64,000 bases of DNA, taken from positions 1,240,001-1,304,000 of the forward strand of contig NZ_CP108518.1 in the NCBI RefSeq assembly GCF_035989885.1, given 5' to 3'. Of this stretch, positions 38,834 to 48,404 are shown piece after piece. The notes under the pieces are model-generated. The model saw nothing but the letters and a program-made list of their open reading frames with translations. It made no database searches and had not been told where the DNA came from. The stretch is from Streptomyces sp. NBC_01232. Lineage in GTDB: Bacteria > Actinomycetota > Actinomycetes > Streptomycetales > Streptomycetaceae. Within the stretch, counting starts at the first letter, position 1. Every line of letters begins with the position of its first letter. A program made the position numbers and the translations under genes.

Positions 38834-39583
38834 TCAGACGCCGGTCGTGGTCTCGCCGCCCGTGCCCCGCAGCAGGGCGGTCAGCTGGTCCAGTACGGGC
38901 TGCGGGCGGCGCAGTACGGCGTGGTGGCCGCCCCTGGTGGTGTGCCGGGTGAACGCGGCGGTGGTGACCGCGGCCCAGCCGTCCAGGTCCTCGGAGCTGA
39001 CGGTCTCGTCGCCGTCGGCCCCCCAGGCGTGGACCGGCGCGTCCAGGCGTACGTCCGGCTTGTGGACGTAACTCAGCGACAGCTGCGCGTCCTTGCGGAG
39101 CATCGCGACCATCAGGGCGCGGGTGTCCTCGTCGAGCAGCCCGGGGTCGAGGCCGGCCGTGTCGAAGAGCTTGTCCAGCTCCTCGCCGTCGTCGACGATG
39201 CCGCGGCCGGCGCCGTCCCAGTGGCCGGGGGCCCGGCAGCCGCTGACCACCAGGGCCCGCGGGGCGACCCGGCGGGAGACCTCGTAGCCGAGGAGGCCGC
39301 CGAAGCTGTGGCCGAAGACGACCAGGGGCCGGCCGTCGGCGACCACGTCCAGCAGCTCCGCGGCGATGGCCCCGACGGCCTCGTCGAAGGTGTCCGGCAT
39401 CGGCTCGCGCCAGCGGTTCTCCCGCCCCGGCAGCTGTACGCCGTACACCTGGGCGGTACCCGCCAGTGCGGGCTGCCAGGCGCGGAACTGCTGGCAGCCG
39501 GCCCCGGCGGGCGGCAGGCACAGGAGGGCGGGCAGGGTCCGGCCGGCGGGGTCGTCCGACCAGGTGGAGATCCAGGCGCCCAT
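38834..39583 (-). CDS. Type II thioesterase
   Basis: A 249-residue alpha/beta hydrolase with FGHSFGG (nucleophilic Ser) near residue 97, PPAGAG near the N-terminus (oxyanion region), and a C-terminal GGHHAVL His. It lies directly downstream of the stand-alone A-T gene. It may release beta-hydroxy-(chloro)tryptophan from that carrier, as proposed for nikkomycin-type systems, or simply edit misloaded carriers. In contrast to the cysteine TE of the termination module, its nucleophile is a normal serine. Confidence 0.87.
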   Translation of the reverse strand: MGAWISTWSDDPAGRTLPALLCLPPAGAGCQQFRAWQPALAGTAQVYGVQLPGRENRWREPMPDTFDEAVGAIAAELLDVVADGRPLVVFGHSFGGLLGYEVSRRVAPRALVVSGCRAPGHWDGAGRGIVDDGEELDKLFDTAGLDPGLLDEDTRALMVAMLRKDAQLSLSYVHKPDVRLDAPVHAWGADGDETVSSEDLDGWAAVTTAAFTRHTTRGGHHAVLRRPQPVLDQLTALLRGTGGETTTGV

Positions 39584-39586
39584 GGC

Positions 39587-41497
39587 TCAGGCCCCTTCTG
39601 CTTCGGCGGCGTCGCCGCCCGGGGCGGCGGCGGACGCCTCCCGCTCGGCGGCGAGCCGGTCGACCTCGGCGGCGAAGTGCGCGGCCGTCGGCTGTGCCAG
39701 CAGTGCGCCGAGGCCGACGCGCAGTCCGGTGATGCGGCGCAGCTCCGACACGGCGCGGGCGGCGGCCAGGGAGTGGCCGCCCAGATCGAAGAAGTCCGCG
39801 TCGGGGCCGGGGATCTCGGTGGCGAGCACGTCGGCCCAGACGGCCATCACGATGCGCTCGCTCGTGGTCGGGCCGGCGCCCGGGGCCGCCGGCTGCGCGG
39901 TGGGCGCGGCTTCCGGTGTCACCAGGGCCTTGGCCAGCGCCTCGCGGTCGGCCTTTCCGGTGGTCAGGGTCGGGATCCGGTCGAGCACCCGGACCGTGCT
40001 GGGCACGGCGGCCGCGGGCAGCTGCTTGCGGCAGCGTTCCACGACCAGGTCGGCGAGGCCCGCCCGGTCGGCGCCGGGGGCCGCGACGACGGCGAGGCCG
40101 AGGGTCTGGCCCGAGGCGAGGGGGCAGCAGGCGGCGGCGACGACCTCGGGCAGCTCGGCGGCGATCCGCTCCACCTCGCCCAGTTCGATGCGGTGACCGC
40201 GGATCTTCACCTGGTCGTCGCGGCGGCCCCGGTACTCCAGTTCGCCACCGGGCCGCCGGATCACCACGTCGCCGGTGCGGTACATGCGCGTGCCGCCGCC
40301 CTGGAAGGGGTCGGGCAGGAAGCGGCTGGCGGTGAGGCCGGGGCGGCCCCGGTAGCCGCGTGCGACGGCGGGGCCGCCGAGGTAGAGCTCGCCCTCGGTG
40401 CCGGCGGGCACCGGGCGGAGCTCCGCGTCCAGGACGTACGCCCGGTAGCCGGGCAGGGGTCGTCCGATGGTGGTCACGTCGTCCCCTCGTCGGCTGTCGG
40501 CCCAGGTCGCGGCGATGGTCACCTCGGTCGGCCCGTACACGTTGAGCAGCCGGCGGCCGTGGGCGAACCGTTCGGCCAGTGCGGCCGGGCAGGCTTCTCC
40601 GGCGACCACGACCACTTCGGCGGAGTCGATGCCGGCGCCGTGGGCGGCGAGCAGCGACGGGGTGAGGGAGACGGTGCGCAGGCCGCCGGGCAGCGGTTCG
40701 CGGCCTTCGGCGGCGGCCTGGCGCAGCCCGTCCAGGGAGAGGTCGGCGAGGGCCACGCCCTGGCCGTGCGTCAGGTAGAGCAGGGTGCACCAGAGCCAGC
40801 CGTCGAAGGCGGGCGAGACGGCGTTGAGGCCGAGCCCGCCGGGCGGCAGGCCGAGTCCGCCGAGGGCTTCGACGAAGGTGTCCAGGCCCCGGTAGGTGAC
40901 CTCGACCCCCTTGGGGCGGCCGGTGGTTCCGGAGGTGTAGATGAGGTACGCGCAGCCGTCGGGGGCGGGTACGGACACCGCGAGCGCCCCGGGGGCCCGG
41001 CGGCGGACGTCGGCGGGGGCCAGCAGGGCGATCCCGTCGGGCTCCAGTCCGGTGGGCACCTCGGGGGCGACCAGGACGGCGGCGCCGGCGTCGCGCAGGA
41101 CGCGGCCGAGGCGTTCGACGGGGTGGCCCGGGTCCAGGGGTACGGCGGTCGCGCCGAGACTCCAGACGGCGAGCAGGGCGGGGACGCTCTCCCGGGACCG
41201 GCCGAGCAGCAGCCCGACGGCGGTCTCGGGGCCGGCTCCGGCCGCGGCGAGCGCGGTGGCGTACCGGGCGGTGCGGGCGGTGAGCGCCGCGTAGGTGAGG
41301 GTGCCGTCGAAGGCCTTGACGGCGGTCTCGTTCGGCTGTTCGCGCGTCCACCGTTCCAGGCGGGCGAACAGCGGCGGGAGGGTGTCGCCCGCCGGCGCGG
41401 CGGGATCCGGTTCCGCCCCGGCCGCGCGGAACGGTGTGTCGTCGGCCGGTACCCGCAGGGCGGTGGCCCCGGCGGACTCGGCGTGCCGGTGGGTCAT
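39587..41497 (-). CDS. Stand-alone NRPS A-T didomain, predicted (chloro)tryptophan-activating
   Basis: A 636-residue adenylation plus carrier protein. The A domain has [14 protein letters not shown] near residue 190, [12 protein letters not shown], and TTGKADRE near its end. The carrier Ser is Ser576 in LGGHSLAAA. The by-eye pocket is approximately D-G-W-S-V-A-V-I-A-K, an aromatic-type code (compare D-A-W-T-V-A-A-V-C-K for Phe) compatible with tryptophan. ATG at 41497 overlaps the ALDH stop (ATGA). Detached A-T proteins paired with MbtH, a P450 and a TE typically present an amino acid for beta-hydroxylation and release rather than elongating a chain. Confidence 0.87.
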   Translation of the reverse strand: MTHRHAESAGATALRVPADDTPFRAAGAEPDPAAPAGDTLPPLFARLERWTREQPNETAVKAFDGTLTYAALTARTARYATALAAAGAGPETAVGLLLGRSRESVPALLAVWSLGATAVPLDPGHPVERLGRVLRDAGAAVLVAPEVPTGLEPDGIALLAPADVRRRAPGALAVSVPAPDGCAYLIYTSGTTGRPKGVEVTYRGLDTFVEALGGLGLPPGGLGLNAVSPAFDGWLWCTLLYLTHGQGVALADLSLDGLRQAAAEGREPLPGGLRTVSLTPSLLAAHGAGIDSAEVVVVAGEACPAALAERFAHGRRLLNVYGPTEVTIAATWADSRRGDDVTTIGRPLPGYRAYVLDAELRPVPAGTEGELYLGGPAVARGYRGRPGLTASRFLPDPFQGGGTRMYRTGDVVIRRPGGELEYRGRRDDQVKIRGHRIELGEVERIAAELPEVVAAACCPLASGQTLGLAVVAAPGADRAGLADLVVERCRKQLPAAAVPSTVRVLDRIPTLTTGKADREALAKALVTPEAAPTAQPAAPGAGPTTSERIVMAVWADVLATEIPGPDADFFDLGGHSLAAARAVSELRRITGLRVGLGALLAQPTAAHFAAEVDRLAAEREASAAAPGGDAAEAEGA

Positions 41498-43077
41498 CCG
41501 TCGTTCCTCTCGGTGTCCGCGGGGCGGGCGGCCGCGGTCGCCCGCAGGCGCGGGCCGACCACCTGGCCCCCCGCGCCCTGCGGGAGCTGCATCGACTTGG
41601 TCTCCAGGAAGGCCTCCAGTCCGGCGGTGCCGCACTCGCGCCCGATCCCGGACTGCTTGAATCCGCCGAACGGGGCGGCCGGGTTGAACTGGCCGCCGTT
41701 CACGTCGACCAGGCCGGTGCGGAAGCGGCGCGCCGTCCGCTCGGCGCGGGCGTCGTCGCCGGACCAGACCGCGCCGTGCAGCCCGTAGCGGGTGCCGTTG
41801 ACGATCCGGACCGCCTGGTCCTCGTCGTCGTAGGGGATGACCGAGAGCACCGGTCCGAAGATCTCCTCCTGGCCGATGCCGCTCAGCGGGTCCACGTCGG
41901 CGAAGACCGTCGGCCGGACGTAGTAGCCGGTGTCCAGCCCGGCGGGCCGGTCGGGGCCGCCGCGGACCAGCCGGCCGGCGCCCTCCTCGACGCCCCGCCG
42001 GATGTGGCCGGTGACCCGGGCGTGCGCGGCGGCGGACACCAGCGGGCCGAGGTCGGTCGCCGGGTCGCGCGGGTCGCCGGTCACGTACCCGGCCATGGCC
42101 TCGCCGGCGAGCTCCACGGCCTCGTCCTGCCGGTCCCGGGGCACCAGCAGCCGGCTCCACTGCAGGCAGGTCTGGCCGGTGTTGAAGAGCATCTGGTCGA
42201 CGGTGGCGGCCACGGACGCGGCCAGGTCGGCGTCGTCGAGGACGAGGCTCGCGTTCTTCCCGCCGAGTTCGAGGTGGACGCGCTTGACGCTGCCGGCGCC
42301 GAGCGCGGAGACCTCCCGTCCGGCCCGGGTGGAACCGGTCAGGGAGACCACGTCGATCAGCGGGTGGGTGACGAGCGCGGTGCCGACGGCGGCGCCGGTG
42401 CCCACGACCATGTTGAAGACACCGGGCGGCAGATCGGCCTCGGCGATCGCCTCGGCGAGCAGCCGGGCGTGCAGCGGGGTGATCTCGCTCGGCTTGTGCA
42501 CCACGGTGCAGCCCGCCGCGAGCGCGGGGAGGATCTTCTGCACGGTGAGCAGCAGCGGGGTGTTCCACGGGGTGATGCAGGCGGCCACTCCGGCGGGCTC
42601 GCGCACGACGAGCGAATGGCCCACGCTCTCCTCGAAGGTGTAGGAGGCGGCGGTCTCGACGCAGTGGGCCGCCATGCCGAGGGAGAGCCCGACATGGGTC
42701 TGGCGCGCCATCCGGGCGGGCGCACCGACCTCGGCGGTGATGATTTCTGCGAAGCGGTCGGCCCGGACCTCCATGGCCTCGACGACCCGGCGCAGCAGAG
42801 CTACGCGTTCGGGCAGCGGGGTGGCGGCCCACCGTGGGAACGCGGCGGCGGCGGCGCGCGCGGCGAGGTCGGCGTCCCGGGCGGTGCCCGCGGGCACGGT
42901 GGCCAGGGCGCGCTCGGTGGCGGGGTCGGTGACGGCCAGGCGGCCGTCGGCGTCGGAGGCGACCCAGGCGCCGCCGATCCACTGGTCGGTGTAACGGGGC
43001 GGCAGGGCGGCCGCGTTGGGCTCGGCCCCGGACGGTCTGGTGTCCTGTGGCTCGGTCGGCACGGTCAGCACGGTCAC
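41494..43077 (-). CDS. NAD(P)-dependent aldehyde dehydrogenase
   Basis: A 527-residue aldehyde dehydrogenase superfamily enzyme. Landmarks are [31 protein letters not shown] (cofactor-binding), [16 protein letters not shown] with the general-base Glu, [12 protein letters not shown] with the catalytic Cys, and [10 protein letters not shown]. The GTG at 43077 is preceded by GAGGA. Placed beside the A-T gene, its likely job is oxidation of (chloro)indole-3-carbaldehyde from the aldolase to the indole-3-carboxylic acid used by the A-T-Cy-MT protein. It is the first enzyme gene after the SARP in this operon. Confidence 0.87.
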   Translation of the reverse strand: MTVLTVPTEPQDTRPSGAEPNAAALPPRYTDQWIGGAWVASDADGRLAVTDPATERALATVPAGTARDADLAARAAAAAFPRWAATPLPERVALLRRVVEAMEVRADRFAEIITAEVGAPARMARQTHVGLSLGMAAHCVETAASYTFEESVGHSLVVREPAGVAACITPWNTPLLLTVQKILPALAAGCTVVHKPSEITPLHARLLAEAIAEADLPPGVFNMVVGTGAAVGTALVTHPLIDVVSLTGSTRAGREVSALGAGSVKRVHLELGGKNASLVLDDADLAASVAATVDQMLFNTGQTCLQWSRLLVPRDRQDEAVELAGEAMAGYVTGDPRDPATDLGPLVSAAAHARVTGHIRRGVEEGAGRLVRGGPDRPAGLDTGYYVRPTVFADVDPLSGIGQEEIFGPVLSVIPYDDEDQAVRIVNGTRYGLHGAVWSGDDARAERTARRFRTGLVDVNGGQFNPAAPFGGFKQSGIGRECGTAGLEAFLETKSMQLPQGAGGQVVGPRLRATAAARPADTERNDG

Positions 43078-43132
43078 GGTGGGGTCCTCACTCGGTCACG
43101 GAATCACGGGCTCGCTGGACGGCGGGTCGGTG

Positions 43133-44152
43133 TCACGCGGACGCCTGGTCGGCCGCGCGGGCCAGGGCGGCCGCGGCCCGGCTGTCGGGCCTGGCCCGCC
43201 GCACGGGCCGGGCCGGGACGGTCGTACGGAGGTCCGCGCTGCGGGCGGGGGCTCCGGCCCGGCGGGCGGGCGGCCGCAGCGCGCGGACGGTGGCGGGCGG
43301 GGCCCCGGCGACGGAGGCGAAGGCGGAGGCGGAGGCGGCAGCGGGAGCGGGAGCGGCGGGGCGCGCGGCGGCGGGGATCAGGGTGGCCAGCAACCGCTGG
43401 GTCTCCTGGCCGGGTGCCACGGCCAGCTCGTCGCGCATGCGGCGGGCGCACAGCTCGTACCAGCGGCGTACGCAGGCGAGTTCGCCGCGCCGGCCGTGCG
43501 CGGCCATCAGCGCGCGGTAGGTCTCCTCGTGGTGGCGGTCGATCTCCAGCGTGCGCCTGCACACCTCGATCAGCTCGACGAAGTCCTCGCGGGCCTCGGC
43601 GTCGGCGCGCAGCACCCCCAGGGCCCGCAGGGCGAGGGCCCTGAGGTACTCGCGCTGTTCGACGACCCAGTCGGCGCTCTCGCCGCGCAGGAACTCGCCG
43701 CCGTACAGGCCGAGCGCCGCCCGCAGCCGGGTGCGGGCGAGCGGGGCGTCGCCGGCCGCGGCGGCCCGCAGGCCGGTGTGCACGAGTTCCTGGAAGCGGT
43801 CGAGGTCGGACCACAGCCCGGTGATGTGCAGGACGTAGCCGAAGTCGCGGTAGACCAGCTGGATCCCGGAGTCGCCGGGGCGGTCGGGGTGGGCGTCGAG
43901 CACCCGGCGCAGGGCATGGGCGGCGACCTTCAGGGAACTGCCCGCGGCGGCGTCGGCGCCGGGCCACAGGGATGCGTAGAGCCGGTCGCGGGTGAGCATC
44001 TGGCCGCGGTGGACCACGAGGTACTGGAACAGGCCACGGGCCTTGCCGGCCCGCCAGCGCTGGACGGGGGTGCCGTTGACGGTCAGCTCGAAGTCGCCCA
44101 GGAAGCGGACCCGTACCGCCGGCCCCGCCGTCCCGTTCGCTGCGGTGGTCAT
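43133..44152 (-). CDS. SARP family pathway activator (small form)
   Basis: A 339-residue SARP. A winged-helix domain (residues about 12-105; KARGLFQYLVVHRGQMLTRDRLYASLWP) is followed by a BTAD domain (about 110-260) and a long Ala/Pro/Arg-rich tail of about 80 residues with no recognisable fold. It heads the minus-strand operon and faces the halogenase gene across 183 bp that hold heptamer repeats with an 11-bp period, so autoregulation and activation of the halogenase are likely. It is the third SARP of the cluster and the only one without an ATPase domain. Confidence 0.87.
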   Translation of the reverse strand: MTTAANGTAGPAVRVRFLGDFELTVNGTPVQRWRAGKARGLFQYLVVHRGQMLTRDRLYASLWPGADAAAGSSLKVAAHALRRVLDAHPDRPGDSGIQLVYRDFGYVLHITGLWSDLDRFQELVHTGLRAAAAGDAPLARTRLRAALGLYGGEFLRGESADWVVEQREYLRALALRALGVLRADAEAREDFVELIEVCRRTLEIDRHHEETYRALMAAHGRRGELACVRRWYELCARRMRDELAVAPGQETQRLLATLIPAAARPAAPAPAAASASAFASVAGAPPATVRALRPPARRAGAPARSADLRTTVPARPVRRARPDSRAAAALARAADQASA

Positions 44153-44212
44153 CGCGTCCTCCCGGTGGTTTTCAGCCTGCCGCTGCTGCCTGCGAGGAGT
44201 GTGTCCGGGAGG

Positions 44213-44265
44213 TCTACAAAGGCCCTACAACGGCCGGATCCGATCGGTGTAGGGCGGTGATAGGG
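44213..44265. promoter_or_regulatory. Putative SARP operators in the SARP/halogenase divergent promoter
   Basis: On the plus strand TCTACAA (44213) and CCTACAA (44224) begin 11 bp apart. On the minus strand CCCTATC (from 44265) and CCCTACA (from 44254) are again 11 bp apart. The two pairs face each other and include the inverted repeat GCCCTACA (44222-44229) and TGTAGGGC (44248-44255). This is the geometry expected for a SARP serving two divergent promoters. A matching pair occurs upstream of the MFS exporter. Confidence 0.6.
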
Positions 44266-44335
44266 CCGCTTTCGACACTGATGAGCACGACCACCCGAAC
44301 CCCCGAACCGCCGAATCCGAAATGAGGGCTGTTTC

Positions 44336-45937
44336 ATGACCAGCAGCGACACCCGGCTTCAGAAGGTCGTCATCCTGGGCGGCGGCACGGCCGGCTGGAT
44401 GACGGCCGCATACCTCGGAAAGGCGCTGCAGGGAACGGTCGACATCACCGTGCTCGAAGCGCCGTCGATCCCCCGCATCGGGGTCGGCGAGGCCACCGTG
44501 CCCAATCTGCAGCGTTCCTTCTTCGACTACCTGGGCATCGCCGAGGACGAGTGGATGCGGGAGTGCAACGCGAGCTTCAAGATGGCCGTGCGCTTCGTCA
44601 ACTGGCGGACCGACGGGCAGGGCGAGTCGGCGGCCCGCGAGCTGCCGGGCGGCGGTCCGGACCACTTCTACCACCCCTTCGGGCTGCTCCCCGACTACGA
44701 CCAGACCCCGCTGTCGCACTACTGGTTCAAGCGCAAGCACGAGGGCCGCACCACCGAGCCGTTCGACTACGCCTGCTTCCGCGAGCCCCCCGTGATGGAC
44801 GCGATGAAGGCCCCGCGCTGGCTCGACGGACGTCCGGCCACCCGGTACGCGTGGCACTTCGACGCCCAGCTGGTGGCCGACTTCCTGCGCCGGTTCAGCA
44901 CCGAGAAGCAGGGCGTGAACCACGTACAGGACGAGATGGTGCGGGTCGAGCAGGACGGCCGCGGCTACGTGACCACGCTGCACACCAAGGGCGGACTGGC
45001 GCTGGACGCCGACCTGTTCGTGGACTGCTCGGGCTTCCGCGGCCTGCTGATCAACCAGGCGATGGAGGAGCCCTTCATCGACATGAGCGACCACCTGCTG
45101 TGCGACAGCGCGGTGGCGACTGCCGTGCCGCACGACGACGAGGCGAACGGGGTGGAGCCGTACACGTCGGCGATCGCCATGTCCTCCGGCTGGGCGTGGA
45201 AGATCCCCATGCTGGGCCGCTTCGGCACCGGCTACGTCTACTCCAGCAAGTTCACCGACCAGGACACCGCCACCCGCGAGTTCGCGGACATGTGGGGCCT
45301 GGACGTGGAGGAGACGAAGTTCAACCACATCCGCTTCCGCGTCGGCCGCAACCGCCGCGCGTGGGTGAAGAACGTCGTCAGCATCGGCCTGTCCTCCTGC
45401 TTCCTGGAGCCGCTGGAATCGACCGGCATCTACTTCATCACCGCCGCGATCTACCAGCTGGCCAAGCACTTCCCGGACAAGACCTTCAACGAGGGCCTGG
45501 TCAACAGCTTCAACCACGAGATCGAGGTGATGTTCGACGACACCCGCGACTTCATCCAGGCGCACTTCTTCTACGCGCCGCGCAACGACACGCCGTTCTG
45601 GCAGGCCAACAAGAAGCTGACCCTCCCGGACAACATCCAGCAGAAGATCTCGGCCTACAAGGCCGGCCTGCCCATCAACTCTCCGATCACCGACGAGTCG
45701 ACGTACTACGGCAACTTCGAGGCGGAGTTCCGCAACTTCTGGACCAACGGCAGCTACTACTGCATCTTCGCGGGCCTGGGCCTGGAGCCGGACGCCCCGC
45801 TGCCCTCCCTCGCGCACCGGCCGGACTCGGTGGCCGGCGCCGAACCCCTCTTCGACACGGTCAAGCGCCAGCAGCAGAACCTGCTGGAGACCCTGCCCAG
45901 TGCCTACGACTACCTGCGCCAACTGCACGGCGCGTAA
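44336..45937 (+). CDS. Flavin-dependent tryptophan halogenase
   Basis: A 533-residue FADH2-dependent halogenase. It has the [10 protein letters not shown] dinucleotide fold at residue about 16, the catalytic Lys82 in [11 protein letters not shown], the family motif SGWAWKIPM (WxWxIP), and [12 protein letters not shown] with the active-site Glu. The whole length resembles free-tryptophan halogenases of the Thal/RebH group, for example [32 protein letters not shown] near the C-terminus. A 6-chloro product would fit the JBIR-34/-35 analogy, but regiochemistry (6 or 7) cannot be fixed by eye. The ATG follows a short leader after the SARP operator region. The partner flavin reductase is the next gene. 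Confidence 0.93.
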   Translation: MTSSDTRLQKVVILGGGTAGWMTAAYLGKALQGTVDITVLEAPSIPRIGVGEATVPNLQRSFFDYLGIAEDEWMRECNASFKMAVRFVNWRTDGQGESAARELPGGGPDHFYHPFGLLPDYDQTPLSHYWFKRKHEGRTTEPFDYACFREPPVMDAMKAPRWLDGRPATRYAWHFDAQLVADFLRRFSTEKQGVNHVQDEMVRVEQDGRGYVTTLHTKGGLALDADLFVDCSGFRGLLINQAMEEPFIDMSDHLLCDSAVATAVPHDDEANGVEPYTSAIAMSSGWAWKIPMLGRFGTGYVYSSKFTDQDTATREFADMWGLDVEETKFNHIRFRVGRNRRAWVKNVVSIGLSSCFLEPLESTGIYFITAAIYQLAKHFPDKTFNEGLVNSFNHEIEVMFDDTRDFIQAHFFYAPRNDTPFWQANKKLTLPDNIQQKISAYKAGLPINSPITDESTYYGNFEAEFRNFWTNGSYYCIFAGLGLEPDAPLPSLAHRPDSVAGAEPLFDTVKRQQQNLLETLPSAYDYLRQLHGA

Positions 45938-45952
45938 GGCCCACCGCTCCCA

Positions 45953-45991
45953 CGGCCCGGCAGCACGGCTCTCCCGCCGGCTGCCGGGCCG
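45953..45991 (+). terminator. Stem-loop between halogenase and flavin reductase
   Basis: A perfect 12-bp stem (CGGCCCGGCAGC at 45953-45964 and GCTGCCGGGCCG at 45980-45991) with a 15-nt loop lies in the 84-bp gap. There is no U-tract. It may be a partial terminator, setting halogenase and reductase mRNA at different levels, or an mRNA-stabilising hairpin. Confidence 0.45.
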
Positions 45992-46021
45992 CAGTTGCTT
46001 CAGCCACCTCAGGAGTCAGAC

Positions 46022-46642
46022 ATGCCCCACCGTTCCGTGCCCCATCCCGCCGCACCGGACGAGTCGGCCGGGGGCCGTCCGGCGGACCTGCGGCCCTTCA
46101 TGGCCGCCTTCCCCACCGGGGTGTCCGTCGTCACCACACTGGATTCCGATTCCGTGCCGCACGGCCTGACCTGCACCTCCCTCGCGAGCGTCGCCCTCGA
46201 ACCGGCGACGCTCGTGGTGTGCATACGGGCGGCGAGCCCGACCCTCGCGGTGCTGCTCGCCGGCGGCCACTTCGCCCTCAACCTGTTGCACGAGCGGGCC
46301 CGCGGCACCTCGGACCTGTTCGCCTCCGGGGCGCCCGACCGCTTCGACCGCGTCGAATGGCGGCTGCCGCTGGGGGCCGGCGGGCCGCACCTGACGGCGG
46401 ACGCGCACGCCGTCGCGGACTGCGCCGTGGTCAGAACCGTCGGCTTCGGGGACCACACGGCCGTCTTCGCCGAGGTCCGCCGGGTGACCGTACGGGACGA
46501 CCGGCAGCCCCTGCTCTACGGGCAGCGCCGCTACGCCCCGTGGTCCGCGGCCGCGGCGGTCCCGCAGCCGGCCGCGCACGCCGCCCTGCCCGCCGCGCTG
46601 CGACCCGCCGGGACCGAGGGGGGCACCCGTGTCGTCGGCTGA
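46022..46642 (+). CDS. Flavin reductase (halogenase partner)
   Basis: A 206-residue flavin reductase domain protein. FMAAFPTGVSVVTT near residue 25, GLTCTSLASVALEPATLVVCI (flavin-binding) and HFALNLLHE are diagnostic of the split-barrel FMN/FAD reductases that supply reduced flavin to monooxygenases and halogenases. AGGAG precedes the ATG at 46022. It follows the halogenase and overlaps the antiporter gene by 14 bp. Confidence 0.9.
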   Translation: MPHRSVPHPAAPDESAGGRPADLRPFMAAFPTGVSVVTTLDSDSVPHGLTCTSLASVALEPATLVVCIRAASPTLAVLLAGGHFALNLLHERARGTSDLFASGAPDRFDRVEWRLPLGAGGPHLTADAHAVADCAVVRTVGFGDHTAVFAEVRRVTVRDDRQPLLYGQRRYAPWSAAAAVPQPAAHAALPAALRPAGTEGGTRVVG

Positions 46643-47909
46643 TCCGCTGCCCTCGCTCCTGATCGCCGTCCCCGTCGTGATCCTCGCCTGCCAGGCGGGG
46701 GCGATCGTCTTCCGCCGGTTCGGCCAGCCGCCGGTGGTGGGCGAGATCGCCACCGGCATCCTGCTGGGCCCCTCGCTGCTGGGCTGGCTCTGGCCGCAGG
46801 CCCAGCACTGGCTGTTCCCGCCGTCCGTGCTTCCGTACACCTCGGTGCTCGGCCAGCTCGGGCTGCTCGCCTTCATGTTCCTGGTCGGGCTGGAGCTGGA
46901 CCTCAAGAGCCTGCGCGGCCACACCCGCGTCGCGGTGGCCGTGAGCCAGGCCGGGATGCTGCTGCCGCTGGCCCTGGGCTCGGTGCTGGCACTCGCGATG
47001 TACGACGGGTTCGCCCCGGCGGGTGTGGGCCGGCTGCCGTTCACCCTGTTCATCGCGGTGGCCATGAGCATCACCGCGTTCCCCGTCCTGGCCCGGATCC
47101 TCACCGACCGCGGCCTGTACGGAACCCCGCTCGGCGCGCTCGCCATGGCCTGCGCGGCCGTGGACGACGTCGCCGCGTGGTGCCTGCTGGCCCTGGTGGT
47201 GGCCCTCGCCTCGGCCGGGTCCCCGATGGAGGCGGCCACCACGGCCGCGCTGGCCGTGGCCTTCACCCTGGTGATGCTCTACGCCGTACGCCCCCTGCTG
47301 GCGCGCTGGGCGGCCCGCGCCGAACGGGCCGGGGACGCCGTGGTCCTGGTGGCGCTCTTCAGCGGACTGAGCCTGTCCGCGCTGGCCACCGACCGGATCG
47401 GGGTGCACGCCCTGTTCGGGGCCTTCCTGTTCGGGGTGATCACCCCTCGCACCGGGCAGCGCATCGAGGCCTCGGCGGCCCGGCTGCGCGCCTTCACGGT
47501 GCCCGTGCTGCTGCCGCTGTTCTTCGTGCTCACCGGGCTGCGCACGGACATCGGCGGGCTGACGGCGGCGCCGGAGCTGTGGCTGTGGACGGCCGCCATC
47601 CTCGGCGTCGCCTTCCTCGGCAAGTGGGGCGGTGCGGCGGGCGCGGCCCGTGCCTGCCGAAGACCCTGGCGGGAGGCCCTGTCGATCGGCGCCCTGATGA
47701 ACTGCCGGGGGCTGACCGAGCTGGTGGTGCTCAACGTCGGTCTGGAACTGGGAGTCATCGGGCCGCAGCTGTTCACCGTGCTGGTGCTGATGGCCCTGGT
47801 GACGACGGCGATCACCAGCCCGGCCCTGACCCTGCTCCGTGCCGGCAGGGAGGTGAAGCGCCCGGCCCCGGCGAAGGCCGAGCCGGAGGGCGCCCTCTCC
47901 GGGCCCTGA
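46629..47909 (+). CDS. CPA2 family cation/proton antiporter
   Basis: A 426-residue membrane protein with about 12 helices. GQPPVVGEIATGILLGPSLLG and FLVGLELDLKSLR are hallmarks of the KefB/CPA2 exchangers, and ACAAVDDVAAW contains the transport-site Asp pair. The GTG at 46629 lies inside the flavin reductase gene, so the two are coupled. Similar antiporter genes occur in glycopeptide and other NRPS clusters, where a self-protection or ion-homeostasis role has been suggested. It probably marks the right border of the cluster. Confidence 0.85.
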   Translation: MSSADPLPSLLIAVPVVILACQAGAIVFRRFGQPPVVGEIATGILLGPSLLGWLWPQAQHWLFPPSVLPYTSVLGQLGLLAFMFLVGLELDLKSLRGHTRVAVAVSQAGMLLPLALGSVLALAMYDGFAPAGVGRLPFTLFIAVAMSITAFPVLARILTDRGLYGTPLGALAMACAAVDDVAAWCLLALVVALASAGSPMEAATTAALAVAFTLVMLYAVRPLLARWAARAERAGDAVVLVALFSGLSLSALATDRIGVHALFGAFLFGVITPRTGQRIEASAARLRAFTVPVLLPLFFVLTGLRTDIGGLTAAPELWLWTAAILGVAFLGKWGGAAGAARACRRPWREALSIGALMNCRGLTELVVLNVGLELGVIGPQLFTVLVLMALVTTAITSPALTLLRAGREVKRPAPAKAEPEGALSGP

Positions 47910-47978
47910 CCGGCAACCGGTACCGGGGAGGGGACCCGACGGGCCGGAGGACGTCCGCCTCGGCCGAGCCACGGCTGT

Positions 47979-48404
47979 TCAGGCGCCCTCCGGCCCGGTC
48001 GGTACGCACAGCACCGGGATCGGCGAGAGGTGCAGGAGCTTGTGCGGGGTGGACCCGAGCAGGGCCCCGCGCATCGGGCTGTCGCCCCAGCTGCCGACGA
48101 TGATGACCCGGGCCCGGTGCCGCTCGGCGGCGTCCAGCAGTGCCTGGGCGGGCTTCTCGTCGGCCACCTCGACCGACGACGGCACACCGGCTGCGTCGGC
48201 CTCCTCGACGGCGTGCGCGAGCGCGCTGCGGCCCGCCTGGCGGACGGCTTCGCGGTGGGCGCGGGACTCCTCGCCGGTGGGGCCCGGGGCGGCCGCCCCG
48301 TAGACGAGGACCAGGGGCTCGCCGAAGGCGGTGGCCACCTCCAGCGCCACCTGCAGGGCCCGTTCCGCGCCCGGCGACTCGTCGTAACCGAGGACCACGG
48401 ACAT
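47979..48404 (-). CDS. Universal stress protein (UspA family)
   Basis: A 141-residue single-domain Usp with an N-terminal VVLGYDESPGAERAL strand and loop. The ATP-binding signature GSWGDSPMRGALLGST corresponds to G-2x-G-9x-G(S/T). It abuts the amino acid permease gene (its ATG shares a base with the permease stop), so the two form an operon. This suggests regulation of the transporter, as in other APC-Usp pairs. Confidence 0.85.
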   Translation of the reverse strand: MSVVLGYDESPGAERALQVALEVATAFGEPLVLVYGAAAPGPTGEESRAHREAVRQAGRSALAHAVEEADAAGVPSSVEVADEKPAQALLDAAERHRARVIIVGSWGDSPMRGALLGSTPHKLLHLSPIPVLCVPTGPEGA

